A stretch of DNA of 47,500 nt from Neocallimastix lanati (nom. inval.) (Eukaryota; Neocallimastigomycota; Neocallimastigomycetes; Neocallimastigales; Neocallimastigaceae). The DNA lies in NCBI GenBank assembly GCA_016946835.1, contig JACVTC010000054.1:1-47500 (forward strand). Direction: 5' to 3'. Under the pieces are notes generated by a model. It saw nothing but the letters and a program-made list of their open reading frames with translations, was not told the origin of the DNA and made no database searches. This document shows, piece after piece, positions 27,201 to 39,868 of the stretch (its first letter is position 1; each line of letters opens with the position of its first letter). Made by a program: the position numbers and the translations under genes.

Positions 27201-28306
27201 TATTTTAAATAAATAATAAGTAATTAAGTAAATAAATAAATAAATAAATAATATATAAAAAGTTTTATTTAAATACGAAATTATTGATATAATTATGAAA
27301 AAATAAAAATATAATTATGAATTATAATAAATAATAATAATAATAATAATAATAATATATATATATATATAAGGATATTGTTACAGTTAATTTATGTGTA
27401 AATATTTCTTGATTAAAAAATAATAAAACGAAATAAAAATAAAACAACGTATTATAAATATAATAAATAATTAATATAATAATAATAATAATAATAATAA
27501 TAAATGAATAAATCTATCAATTTTTACTTTATAAAATGGGTTATAAATTTTTTTTAATGTTTATACATCTTACAAAACTAGTATAAAATCTATAAATATA
27601 ATGATTAAGAAATAACAAGTGTTAAAAAATTATTAAAATACATTTACAGAAATTCTAATATTAATATATTTATTTAAATTATTATGAAGTATGAAGTATT
27701 CATAATAGTTTAAATAAATAAATAAATAATTAATTAATTAAATAGATAAATATAAAATAAATAAATAAATAAATGTCATTAAGAATAGTATATATAGTAT
27801 ATTCTATTTTTATTATTTTTTAAAGTTTTATATATTAAAACGTAAAAGATGATTATAATTATATTAAAATGAATGTTCTTAAATTAATTTAATAAAATAA
27901 AGATGAACATATATATATAAAAAAAAAAAAAAAAAAAAAAGAAAAGAAATTGAAAAATTTCAAAAAATAAAAAAATAAAATTAAATAAAATAAAACAATA
28001 TAAAATAATAATAATAAATAATAGTAATAATAATAAAATAAAATAAAATAAAATAAAAAAAAGCTAATTAAGAATAAAAATAAAAAAAAAAATAAGTTGT
28101 TTAATAAAAAATATTTAATATATAAAAAATAAATAATAAAAAAAAAAAAAAAAAAAAAAAAAAGAAATCAAAAAAAAAAAAAAAAATAGATATCTATTTC
28201 ATTTTTCAATTATTTTTTTTATATTATTTTTTTTTTTTTTTTATTTTAAGCAAGTAAAAAAATATATATATATATATGTATATTTATTTCATATAAAGTA
28301 ATCAGT
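27201..28306. other. AT-rich spacer upstream of the SURF4-like gene
   Basis: No gene seen. It contains (AAT)n at 27328-27358 and 27477-27505, (AAAT)n at 27714-27776, and A runs at 27918-27941 and 28138-28163 close to the SURF4 start. Confidence 0.6.
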
Positions 28307-28968
28307 ATGTCCGTAGATTTTTTTGATGAACTTTATGTTAGAGTTAAAAAATACTCCAAAACTGTTGTACCATTAGTGGCAAGAGTTCTTATTACTTCTG
28401 CTTTTATTCAAGACTCTATTGATATATAGTAAATTTCACTTTATTTACACACATATATATATATATATACGAATTTTAATATTAATAGAAGAATAAAAAT
28501 AAGAAAGGAAAAAAAAGAGAAATGGTTAAAGTTTTTTAACAATAAAACATTAATATTGAAAACCATGAAGGAATTAAGAAAAAATAAAATAGAATACAAA
28601 TAACAATTATATATTATATATTCAATAAGAATAAATCATAAATCAATTAGTTTTTAGACTTCATAATATATATAATATTTTTTAAATAATGATTAGAAAT
28701 AAAGATACAAAATATTAAGATAATAATATTTATAATTAAAAATGGAATGAAAATGTATATATAATTTATGAGGAAAAAATAAATATATATAGAAATTTAT
28801 TTTTAATTTAATTATTATTTTTTTAGTTTTAATTTAGAATTAAAGAAATTATGAATTATGAAAATTTAAAAATCACTTAAATTATTAATAGAAATAACAA
28901 ATCTTTCATTTTATTATAATTTATTATATATATATATTCATTGTATATATATTTATTATATATATATA

Positions 28969-29000
<32 letters not shown>

Positions 29001-29944
29001 TCTATTATCGTTATTATTATTATAAATTTTATTAATTATATTTTTTTTTATTTTATTTAATGTTTAAATAAATAGTAGAACACTTGAATTTCCAGAACCA
29101 TTTAGTATATTATATTTCATATGGTACTTTTATCAGTGCAACATTATCTTATCCTCTATAATATGTTCCGCGCTTATTATTGCTAATAAATTTGTTGCTC
29201 CATTTACCATTATCTTGACCTGCTTCTCATTTGTTTCTTTATTGGTTTATCATAACTTTATTGATGCCATTATCATTACAAGAAGATTTTCTGTATTAGG
29301 TGGCCTCTTCCTTCTCATGGCTAAAGATATTGATAATGCCAAAAAATATTTTTCAATTGGGTTACCAGAGATTCCAATTATTACCAAAGGAATGTATCTT
29401 CAACTTGCTGGACGTATTATGATTACTTTCTTGTTCATTACTCAACTGATTGGTATGAACTATAGCTCACATATCTTTTTAAATATCATGATCATTCTTC
29501 TTTGTGCCGTTGCCTTTATTATGATTGGAATTGGCTATAAGGTTAGAATTGTTAGTCCCATACTCTGTATCGGCATTCTCTTAGTGAACTTTTTTGTCTA
29601 TCCCTATTGGGAATATCCAGATCCAGTAAGTTACAAAAAAAAAATATATTATTAAAATCATTATTATTATAATTAAAATACTTTTTTTTTATTTCTATAT
29701 ATATATTTAACAATAATTTTTATTATAATATATTTACTTATTTTATTTATTTATTTATTTATTCATTTATTTACTTTATTTTTATTTTTTTTTTTTTTTT
29801 TTTAAAAAAATATATGTATAGAAAATGGAAAGAGAAATTCGATTTGAATTTTTCCAAATGTTAGGTATTGCTGGTTCCTTACTTCTTCTCGCCTATGAAG
29901 GTGCTGGTGAATTAAGTGTGGATGAGAAAAAGAAGAATTATTAA
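28307..29944 (+). CDS. SURF4: SURF4/Erv29-type ER cargo receptor, 3 exons
   Basis: Exons 28307-28428, 29076-29625 and 29822-29944 add to 265 codons (264 residues; animal SURF4 is 269). Several hydrophobic helices are evident, and family landmarks run in order: VPLVARVLITSAFIQDSI, LGGLFLLMA, KGMYLQLAGRIMITFLF, IGIGYKVRIVSP, PYWEYPDP, FEFFQMLGIAGSLLLLAYEG and GELSVDEKKKNY. The last four residues, KKNY, form a di-lysine (KKXX) ER-retrieval signal. The family binds soluble secretory cargo in the ER lumen and loads it into COPII vesicles. In these heavily secreting fungi it would serve the enzyme export route (inference). Intron 1 is unusually long for the window (647 bp). The first exon ends TA, and the next begins T, so the junction codon is Tyr. 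Confidence 0.92.
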
Positions 29945-30094
29945 ATTTAGTATTTTTAGTATTTTTTATCATAAAGTAATAATAATAATAATAATAATAT
30001 TGTCATTATAATAGTATAGTCATATTTTATTCACATATTTAACTTTCAATATATATATAAATATTTTTTTTTTATTAACTCATAATAATAAAAG

Positions 30095-30141
<47 letters not shown>

Positions 30142-30408
30142 TTTTCATAACACATATACACTTCATTAAGAATAATTATTTTTGCATCAACATCTTTATT
30201 TTCTTACATATATATATATATTATATTATATTATCATAATTAAAAATAAAAATATTCAAGTATATATACATTAAAAAAAATTAATACCTATTAAAAATAT
30301 ATATATATATATATATAAATTTTATCTCCAACAGTTATAATACAATTTATTATTATTATATCACAAATTATATATAATAATTTCTTAATTTTTAATAAGT
30401 TAAAAGTT

Positions 30409-30456
<48 letters not shown>

Positions 30457-30533
30457 TTTTATTGCTTTTAAATGCTTTTATTTTATTTTATTTATTTATT
30501 TATTTATTTTTTATTATTTAAAAGTTTATTTGA

Positions 30534-30580
<47 letters not shown>

Positions 30581-31124
30581 TATATTTTACTTTAATAATT
30601 TAAAACGAAATATATATATATATTAATAATTTTCCTCTTTTTTTTTTTTTTTCATTTTAATATGTTATATATATAAATATTCATTTTTTTTTCCTTGATA
30701 TAATTAATTTGTAAATAGTAATTTTATATATATATAGTTTGATAAACTCGTTTATAAATATTGGAATTATTTTAAATATCTAAATAAGATATTTGAAATT
30801 TTAGGTAAATTGGGTATTAAAATATTTTCGGTTTACTCTAACACTTTTTTAATATCATTTTATTATTTTTTTTTTTAACTCTTTTATCTTCTTCTTCTTT
30901 TTTTTTTTTTTTTTTTTGCTAGTTTTCTATTCTCTTTTTTAAAAAAGATATATATATATATTGCAAAATAACTGAATTAGTAGTATGAAAAAATGATGAA
31001 TTTCTTTTTTCTTTTTTTCTCTTTAAAAAAAAAAAAATAATAAAAAGATAGATGATAGTGCTAAAAAAAAAAAAAAAAAAAAAAGAAAAAAAAAACTTTT
31101 TTTTTTTTTAATTTTTCAAATGAC
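29945..31124. other. Spacer between convergent SURF4-like and HSP10 genes
   Basis: No gene. It carries A runs (30089-30137 and 30410-30453) and T runs (30538-30577 and 30899-30917), with no other recognisable structure. Both 3' ends face into it. Confidence 0.6.
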
Positions 31125-31875
31125 TTATTGAAGTTTAGCTAATAAATCCGTATCACGGTATAAGATGAATTCTTCCTTGTTAATGTTAACAGTGTTACCA
31201 CCATAGTTTGGAAGAAGAACACGATCTCCTGGTTTAACAGCCATTGGAATGAGCTTACCAGTTTGACGATCAGTAGCACCTGGTCCGGTAGCAATAACAA
31301 CACCTTCGTTTAAAGTTTCTTGAGATTTTTGTGGAATGTAAATACCACCAGTAGTTTTGGCTTCTGGCTTAACACGTTGAACAAGAACTCTATCGAATAA
31401 TGGAATAACTTTCTTACCAATAGCAGCAGCATTCTAATTTTTTTTTTTTTATTAATACATAATAATAATATTAACAATAATAAATATTTATATATATAAA
31501 ATATATAAATATTAATATTTTAATATTAATTTTGATTTTCAAATAGGTAATAAGTTCAATATAATAGAGTTTTAAAAATGTACTAGTAATATAAAATATT
31601 TTGAGATTTTATTTATTGATAATTAATTTTATTATTATATTTCTAAAATTTCAAATACTCATATAAATTACAAATTTTTATTTTAAATAATATACAATAT
31701 ATATTCAAAATATATATTATAAATTTCAATTCCATCGATTACGATAATAATTCTTTCAACTTTTTTTATCTTTATATAGTTAATATCATTCTTTTTATAT
31801 AACTAATAAACTTACGGAAGTAAAACGAAGAGACATCTTAAGGGGGTTAACTCTAGTAATTAATGAATTGAACAT
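31125..31875 (-). CDS. HSPE1: HSP10 co-chaperonin (GroES family) with targeting presequence, 2 exons
   Basis: Exons 31875-31816 and 31433-31125 give 122 residues. The GroES domain is complete: IPLFDRVLVQRV, the mobile loop (KTTGGIYIPQKSQE), GVVIATGPGA, VKPGDRVLLPNYGG and the C-terminal EEFILYRDTDLLAKLQ. Exon 1 adds MFNSLITRVNPLKMSLRFTS, rich in Arg, Ser and hydrophobic residues with no acidic ones, typical of a mitochondrial-type import signal. GroES caps HSP60 in the organelle matrix. If the host is an anaerobic fungus, the compartment is the hydrogenosome (inference). An internal Met at residue 14 could start a shorter form. Codon use is noticeably GC-richer than in neighbours, as expected for a highly expressed gene. 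Confidence 0.95.
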
Positions 31876-32689
31876 TTTGGATTATAATAACTAATTATAT
31901 TTAAAAATTATAAAAAATATATATATATATATATATATGTACAAAAAGATTTTAAAACACTGAAAAATAAATTATATTTTAATATTTCTAAGCAAAAAAC
32001 TAAAAAAAATAAAATAAAATAAAATAAAATAAAATAAAATAAAAATAAAATAATAAAAAAAATTTTTTTTTATTGAAATGTATTAAATTTCCATTGATTT
32101 CCTTGTATATTAGAATATACTTTAATATATATTAATAAATACTTAATATATTAAAATAATTTTTTTTTTCATATTTAAAAATATTGAAATAAAATATCGT
32201 TTGAAATAAAATATATAAAATTAATTTTAAATAAAATATAAATTTAAGTATAAAATAAAATAAAATAAAAATAAAAACCAAAAAAAAAAAAATAGAAATA
32301 AAAATGTAAAATAAAAGGACTTGTTAGATAAATATTATTATAATACTTTTCTAAGAGTGATAAATAATAATTTTGTACTTATTTTTATATTTTTTAATTT
32401 TTTATTTTATATTTTGTTAATAATCCATAGAATATATCAACCAATAGAATTCAAATGTGATTAAAATTTAAAAATTTATTTATATTATTTTAAATAATAT
32501 TTTATTTAAATAAATGAATGAATGAATAAATAAATAAATAAATAAATAAGTAAATAAGTAAATAAAATTTAAATTATTATATATTATTTAATTTAATAGA
32601 AAATATAAAATTAAAATTATACTTAATTAATTAGTTATTTATTTATTTATTAATATTATAATTTCCATTTTTGAGATAATTAAATACAA
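31876..32689. other. Spacer upstream of HSP10
   Basis: No gene seen. It includes (AT)n at 31918-31938, (AAAAT)n at 32007-32050 and (AAAT)n at 32515-32565. It should contain the HSP10 promoter (minus strand), but no specific element such as a heat-shock GAA/TTC array stands out. Confidence 0.5.
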
Positions 32690-33159
32690 ATAAATCATAA
32701 TTGAACAAAAATCCTTGGATGTTTCTTTAGATTCAGAAAAGGATTATGATAGTAATATTTATTACTTTATATTTAGCGCTCTTCTTGGCAGGTGTTCATT
32801 ATATGAAAAAATTAATGATGGGGAACAAAGACAATTAGTTGACAATATTTTTAAACAAAGTTCAACCTTCGTCAACTGTTCCGTTTTTGTGGGGATTGTG
32901 AAGTTTCAAACAGACGTAATACCATTAATATGTCGATCTTTTAGATTGCTGATGAAATGGTATTCCATTGAATCTACCGTTGCTAAGAGCGTCGATGTCG
33001 AAATGATAAGCTATGGATTTTCACCTTCTCGGTGAAAGATCTGATACAGATTCTGTTGATAACACTAATACTGAAATTATTACTCACAATAATGGACGTG
33101 GTGCTATCATCAATGAATGGAAAAAGTTAGAAATTATTGCTTCTAACGCACTTTTATAA
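32690..33159 (+). pseudogene. Unidentified protein-coding fragment, no start, one frameshift
   Basis: A plus-strand frame open from about 32691 to 33035 (SLDSEKDYDSNIYYFIFSAL, SSTFVNCSVFVGIVKF, LICRSFRLLMKWYSIEST) overlaps a second frame that runs to a stop at 33159 (MDFHLLGERSDTDSVDN, then GRGAIINEWKKLEIIASNAL). Both have mixed GC codons unlike the surrounding spacer, so this is former or real coding DNA. There is no ATG at the beginning of the first frame and no clear splice acceptor before it. The piece may be the 3' end of a broken or transposed gene, or the last exon of a gene whose upstream exons I failed to see. I do not recognise the family. Confidence 0.5.
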
Positions 33160-33887
33160 ATATATAATATATAATATTTCATTTCATGTATTTTATTTTT
33201 TATTTTTCATTTAAGTCATGTAATTTTATTATTATTATTATAAATTAATTAAATAAAGTTATTCTCTATGTCTAAGAATAAAAAATAAAAAAAAAAAAAA
33301 AAAAATAAATAAATACTAATAAATCAAAATGTTCTTATTTTTTACTTATAATATAATTAAATTTAATTTAATTATATTATAATGGACAAAATTTGAATAT
33401 CCAAGAAAAAAATTATAAATATGATATATACAATTATACAAACACTAAATAATTAAAATAAATAAAAATAAAATAATTAATTAATAAATAAAATAAATAA
33501 TTAATAAAATAAATAAATAAATAAAATTATATGTTTTTTTTTATCTTCTTTAATGTTTCATTGAACATTCTGTTGTTTCTCATTTTTATAAATAATTTTC
33601 CCATTCCATCATAAAAGTCCACCTATTGATTGTTCCTCTTTTTTTTTTTTTTTTTTTTTTTAATTTATTATTATTTCATTTATAATGAAAAAAGATCATC
33701 ATAGAAGAAGTATAAAAATACCAAATATAAAGTTGATTCTAACTTCGGAAAAGGTTAAAATAAATAAATAATAATAAATAATAAATAAGTAATAATTAAT
33801 ATTAAATATATAAATAAAAATAAATAATTTAATAATAATAAATATTAAATATTAAATACATAAATAATAATAATAATAATAATAAAT

Positions 33888-33925
<38 letters not shown>

Positions 33926-36446
33926 TTCTGTCATTTAAATAATAGATTAAGTACATATACACATTTATCCATCAACAACTATTCTTATTGATTGTATAGT
34001 ACTCAAGAAGTTTTAATTATTAAACTTCAATAATTAATATTCAAATATATAAAATCCTTTTAGAAATTTTAGATTTTAGGGTAATATTAAACCATCTCAA
34101 AATGGACTATAAATGAAAGTGAAATGAAATCCAATATATAAGAGGTATTTACACAAATTGAGATGGTAAATATATATCACCCTTCAAAAGAAAGATTTCC
34201 ATCATATAAATGGTACATATAAAGTATATATTATATGAGATGTTTTAGATACATTCAATATTGATGGTGTAATAATATTAAATGCCTAGTTTTAGGGGGG
34301 AATCTTTTAGATTACAACTATATGTAAAAATTATTTTAACAATATTTATATCGAATTAGGAGAATTAATATAATGTAAAAAATTATTTTATTTATAAAAA
34401 ATCAAAAGCTAATTTAGAATAGAAATAACCACTAGTTTCATGATATAAAGTTAATATTTAAAAATAGGGTACTTTTATAAAAACATATTCATCAGTAAAT
34501 CAATTAATTCACTAAAGAATAACTAGGTTTTAGGAGGGAATATTAAGAATATGTAAAATATATGAAAAATAAACTTTAAATGTATTGAAACATAATGTAA
34601 TATAATATTAGCTACAATGTATTAATATAAAAGTATTTTAATTTAGAATAATTAAGTGCTAGTAACTCCTTAAAAAAATTGATAGATACAGAAATTATTA
34701 TTAAAAAAAATATATTATTATTTAAACTTATTAATGAATAAGAAAAAAAATACACTTTTTTTTTTTCATTAGATGTAGAAGCAAATAATCATTTATAAAT
34801 ATATTAAAATAATATTTATAGAAAAAAATAGTAAAAATAATAAATTTGAAAATAAAAATAATAACAATAATAATAATATAATAAAAAAATGAATATAAAA
34901 AAAAAAAATGAATATTAAAAAATTATAAAAAAAAAAAAATAAAATAAAAAAATAATCTTTGTATTGATGGTAATTTTTAATCTATTAATTCTTTTAAACA
35001 TTATTATTAATTGCACTAGTACTATTAATACTACTACCATAACTCTTTCTTTTTTTTTTTTTTTTTTTTTTTATTACTCTTTAATTATATATATATATAT
35101 ATTATTTATTAATTTATCATTTAAATTTTAATACTTTTTGTTTATGTTTATTATTTATTACTTTGTGTAATAAATAATAATAGATACATATTTTTAATAG
35201 ATATATAATAACAAATCTTTATTTATTTTTAAAAAAAAATAATAATAATCAATAGTTTATATATTATTTAAATATAAAAAATTATAAAAAGAAATAAAAA
35301 ATATATATATTTATGAAATTTATATTATGTTTATTGTATTTAATTGTATTTCGTATATATATATTTTTTTTAAAGTCTTTAAATCTTTTCCATTAAATTA
35401 ATATATAATTAAATATTAAAAATTTTTTAATAAAATTAAAACTAATTTATTTTAATAAATTAAAAATTAAAAATTAAAAATTAAAAAAAAAAAAAAAAAT
35501 AAAAAAATTATTAAAATTATGTTTTTTTTAAAAGCATAGATTATTTTATTTTATATGTTTTTATATTAGGGTATGTAAAAAAAAAAAAAAATAGTAATAA
35601 AGAATGGATAAAAAAAAAAAGGACATTATATATATAATGATAATATAAAAAATATATATAAAATATATATAATAAATTAAAAATATACTATATAAAAAAA
35701 ATTATATATTTAAATTAAAAATAAAATTAATCTTTTTTTTTTTTTTTTATTATTTAATCATAATCAAAATTTTTACTATTAGTTTATTTTTATGTCATTT
35801 CTCATCTTTTATTTATTTATAATATTATTTATTTGTTTATTTATTTATATTTATTTTCTTTTTTTATTATATTATTTAATAATATACATACATATTTTTT
35901 TAATTTTATTTATATTTTAAAATTTTTGAAATTGAAGTTTATTATTATTAAAGTTTTATATATTAAAAAAAATTGTATGTAAAATTTTTTTAATATATAT
36001 TTAATATAAAACACCCAGTTTTTTTTCTTAAATATTAAAAAAGAAATATATATACTAATTTTTTTTTTTAACATTTTTCTTTATAAGTAGTTTTTTTCGT
36101 GTTGCTAATATCTATTAAAAAAACTTTACTTTATAGTTTAGTATATTAAAAAATAGAAAAAATAAAAAATAAAATAAAATAAAATAAAATAAAATTAATA
36201 AATTAAAAATAGAATAAAAACTTGAAAAAGAAATATAATATATATGAATATGTATGTGTTTTTTAATATTATTACTATTTTTTTAATATATATAATCTTA
36301 TAAGAATAGAAGAATTTTTTGTAAAAAAATTTTGTTTTTTTATAATAAAAATACTTAATATTTTTTTTTTTTTTTTTTTTTTGTACATATATATATATTT
36401 TATAAATATTTATAGAGTTTTATATTTAATTATAAGAATAATTACT
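33160..36446. other. AT-rich spacer with possible retroelement debris
   Basis: No intact gene. Weak non-random sequence lies at 33950-34560. It includes a broken plus-strand stretch (EVFTQIEMVNIYHPSKERF at about 34143-34200) and two purine tracts, TTTTAGGGGGGAAT (34290-34303) and TTTTAGGAGGGAAT (34529-34542), similar to the TTTTAGAGGGAAT at the end of the copia relic. The rest is homopolymers and (AT)n, with T22-T30 runs at 33640-33661, 33892-33923, 35050-35072 and 36361-36382. The last lies just before the ankyrin gene. Confidence 0.45.
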
Positions 36447-38762
36447 ATGGATACTATTAAGGAACAGAGAGAAGATTTAATTGAAATTATTAAGAGAAAT
36501 AATGTGGAAGAATTTGAAAGATATATTAAGGAAAATGATATTGTTTTAAAGGATTTGAATAATGAAGAATTTGATATTTTAATGTACACAATAGAAAAAA
36601 ATGTCTCTTTGGATATAATTAAATTTATTATAGATCAAAATCAATACTCTACCTATAATTATGTAATTAATGAAAACAATCGACAAAAAGTTCCCTTAAT
36701 TTCCGCCATTCTTAATAATAATTTTGAGATTGCTGACCTTTTAATTCAACATAAAGCTAATATTAATCAATATGATATCATTTATTATCTCTTCAAAATT
36801 AATATGCTTAATTCAAAAAATTTAAATTATATTTTGTATAATGGATTTAATATCAGAAATATTACAACTTACTTAATTAATGAACTAATAGAAACTAAAA
36901 ATAATTTTGTATTGAATCGTATCTTTGAATTTTATCTCTTTAATAATGAATTTATTTTGAGTCTACTTAAAATTTATAAGAATAGAGAATGTTTAACCGA
37001 TCAACAAATAATGGATATAGTCATGAAAGAAAAAAAAAGAATCGCTATCACTAATGAAATGTATGATAAGGCTGCAGCAAAGGATAATTGTGGGGCTTTC
37101 AAAATTTTATTTGAAAATGACGAAGGAGAGCAGGATAGTCTCTTCTACAAAGTTAATAAATATGATCTATTAGAAAAAGCCGTGAGAGCAAATGATGAAG
37201 GTTTTCTGAATATAATTTTAAAGTATGAACGTTTCAATTTTCATAAAAATATAAACTCTAAAAAAATATTAATTGAAGCTAGTAAAAATAAAAATATGAG
37301 AATGATTCAACAATTAATTGAAGCCTCCATCGATAGTTATGAAAGTGAAAAATCTTATTTATCATTATCAACCTCGAACTCTACCTCTAATTCTACATTT
37401 ACCTCCTTTTCACCTAATTCACCTACTTTACCTTCCTCTCCTACTTCTCCCTCCACTATATATTCTTCTACTCATCATAATCATGAATTTTCTTTTAAGA
37501 AATATGATGTTCATTACCTAAATTTCATTATTAATATGGCCATTAAAATTAGAAATTTAGATTTATTGAAGTATCTACTGGAAGGAGAAAATTATAAACC
37601 CTATATTGATATTAATGTCAAAGATATCAATGATGAATATCCTCTCATAACAGCGTTCTATGATGGTAACTTGGAAATATTTCAATATTTGTTATCACGT
37701 GGTGCGGATTGTAATATTAAAGGAAATGGAAATCCCTTATTATCTTTAGCTATCGACGAAACGGATAATATTAAGTATATTAAATGTCTCTTAAAAAAGA
37801 GGGTAAATATTAATGAAAGAGATACTAATGATAATTATCCATTAATTAAAGCGATTAAAAAAAATAATATTAATATTGTTATTCTATTCCTTCGATACGG
37901 ATTAAAATATGGAATTAATATGAATATTATGGATATGAATGGAAATACTCCATTAATTCTTGCCTATCGATTAGAGTATCATGAAATATTTAAATTTCTT
38001 GTAAAATATTTAGATATTAATGTCAGGGATTCTAATGGAAATGATCTTCTCTACTATGCTATACTTAAAGAGGATATTGAAACCATAGAATATTTAATTA
38101 GTAGTGGTGTCAATGTCAATATTAGATACTCATCAGGAAAATCTGCCATGGATCTTGTCATTTCTAAAGGTTATCGATTTTTAGATCTTCTTTTACGTAA
38201 TAAAGTTAATATTGAATTAAATATACCAAATTCAAAAGGAGAAACCCCACTCATTACCATTATCAAATCTAGTCATTTTAATTTGGATGAGAAAAAGCAT
38301 ATTATTAAAAAAATGATAAAGAAGGGAGCTAATGTGAATTTTGTTGATAAAGATGAAAATACCTCATTGGTCTATGCTATTCAAATGAAATCTTTACCCA
38401 TCATAAAATTACTTATTGAAAATGGAGCAAATATCAATCATTTGATCAAAACCAGTTATATCACTGTATTAATGAAGGCCATTGGATTGGGAGAAATGGA
38501 TATTGTAAAATATTTAGTGGAATGTAATGCTAATATTAATTTTAAAAATGAATTTGGAAATACTCCGCTGACCTATGCTATCAGTACCAATAATGATCAA
38601 ATGGTAAAATATTTAATTGATTGTGGAGCCGATATTAATAATCGAAATAATCAAGGTCAATCCCTATACAATATTAATCGTAATTACAATTATAATAATA
38701 ATAATAATTCCTATACAGACATAGGTAAAAAAATTAATAATCTGTTAGGATTCATTAATTAA
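36447..38762 (+). CDS. Ankyrin-repeat protein, intronless, 771 residues
   Basis: The frame is open further upstream, to 36381. I chose the ATG at 36447 because MDTIKEQREDLIEIIKRNNV aligns with the start of the paralogue at 44327, and the upstream codons are a low-complexity YI/FI run. Ankyrin units occur at about residues 78-105 (VPLISAILNNNFEIADLLIQ), then in a helical middle section, and in a dense block at about 385-740 (EYPLITAFYDGNLEIFQYLL, GNTPLTYAISTNNDQMVKYL). A Ser/Thr/Pro-rich insert at about 305-346 divides the two blocks and is absent from the paralogue. The C-terminus is Asn-rich. There is no signal peptide or membrane segment, so it is probably cytosolic, a protein-binding scaffold of unknown partner. 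Codon use is richer in G/C than in the paralogue. Confidence 0.9.
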   Translation: MDTIKEQREDLIEIIKRNNVEEFERYIKENDIVLKDLNNEEFDILMYTIEKNVSLDIIKFIIDQNQYSTYNYVINENNRQKVPLISAILNNNFEIADLLIQHKANINQYDIIYYLFKINMLNSKNLNYILYNGFNIRNITTYLINELIETKNNFVLNRIFEFYLFNNEFILSLLKIYKNRECLTDQQIMDIVMKEKKRIAITNEMYDKAAAKDNCGAFKILFENDEGEQDSLFYKVNKYDLLEKAVRANDEGFLNIILKYERFNFHKNINSKKILIEASKNKNMRMIQQLIEASIDSYESEKSYLSLSTSNSTSNSTFTSFSPNSPTLPSSPTSPSTIYSSTHHNHEFSFKKYDVHYLNFIINMAIKIRNLDLLKYLLEGENYKPYIDINVKDINDEYPLITAFYDGNLEIFQYLLSRGADCNIKGNGNPLLSLAIDETDNIKYIKCLLKKRVNINERDTNDNYPLIKAIKKNNINIVILFLRYGLKYGINMNIMDMNGNTPLILAYRLEYHEIFKFLVKYLDINVRDSNGNDLLYYAILKEDIETIEYLISSGVNVNIRYSSGKSAMDLVISKGYRFLDLLLRNKVNIELNIPNSKGETPLITIIKSSHFNLDEKKHIIKKMIKKGANVNFVDKDENTSLVYAIQMKSLPIIKLLIENGANINHLIKTSYITVLMKAIGLGEMDIVKYLVECNANINFKNEFGNTPLTYAISTNNDQMVKYLIDCGADINNRNNQGQSLYNINRNYNYNNNNNSYTDIGKKINNLLGFIN

Positions 38763-38829
38763 TACAAAAAAAAAAAAAAAAAAGAAACCATAAAAAATAG
38801 AAAAAAATATTTAAAAAATAATATGTAAA

Positions 38830-38925
<96 letters not shown>

Positions 38926-39024
38926 ATCGACAAACAACAAATAAAAGCAGGAAGCAAACAAACAAACAATATATAATTTAATACTAAACATTCATAATTT
39001 ATTTTCAATATATTTATTGTATAA

Positions 39025-39077
<53 letters not shown>

Positions 39078-39136
39078 TTTATATAAATATTTATAAAGTT
39101 TACTATTTTATGACCTAGTAAAATATTTTTTTAATA

Positions 39137-39168
<32 letters not shown>

Positions 39169-39206
39169 AAATCATTCCTATTTCTATTAATATATATATA
39201 TATATA

Positions 39207-39250
<44 letters not shown>

Positions 39251-39306
39251 TAGATCATGTAAATATAATCTTTTTGATATTTTTATTTTATTTTTTTTAT
39301 TAATTC

Positions 39307-39340
<34 letters not shown>

Positions 39341-39539
39341 ACATAAATTATATAATTTATTCACATTTAAATAGATATAAAAGCAAATAGATACTTTTTT
39401 TATATTTTTCATTTATCATTATATATATCATTATATATATATTTAATACTATTAATTTTTTCACTATTTTATTTTATTAGTATATTTTTTATTTTTATTT
39501 CTATATATTATAATATAATAATATATATTTATATATAAC
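38763..39539. other. Spacer with dense microsatellites
   Basis: No gene. (AAT)n at 38834-38892 runs into (AATA)n to 38926; a second (AAT)n is at 39026-39074; A runs lie at 39137-39153, 39208-39248 and 39309-39337. The short hydrophobic frames here are translations of these repeats. Confidence 0.8.
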
Positions 39540-39868
39540 AGTCAGTCTAAATATCATAATACTGTAATTACATGTTCTTAAAATAGGATACCATCCACCT
39601 TTATCATATTTATTAATATCAGTATTTTTATTTTACAAAAATTAATTTCAATGTTCTTAATATCCTTATTATTAATATAATTCAATAAATCAGTTGTATT
39701 TGATTCCAGATCATCTTTCAATTTAGAATCTTTTTCTTTACACATCAAAATCGAGTTTCTTGGAATTTTCCTGTAACAATTTTTTTTTTATTTTTTATTT
39801 TTTTTTTTAGAACTGTCCATAAGATCACTTTCATTCATAGTTAATGTAATATTATTTTTATTTTCCAT
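39540..39868 (-). pseudogene. Decayed coding fragment, unidentified
   Basis: On the minus strand an ATG at 39868 opens MENKNNITLTMNESDLMDSS, runs into a poly-Lys stretch containing a TAA, and continues in the same frame as KIPRNSILMCKEKDSKLK and NYINNKDIKNIEINFCKI. After one shift it becomes NTDINKYDKGGWYPILRTC. Codons with G/C in mixed positions mark it as former coding sequence. It lies downstream of, and on the same strand as, the ORF at 40671-40147. The two may be parts of one disrupted gene. No family recognised. Confidence 0.45.

Noticed and set aside
38811-39008. Poly-Ile/Leu/Tyr ORFs on the minus strand
   Set aside because: Three frames of one (AAT)n/(AATA)n array.
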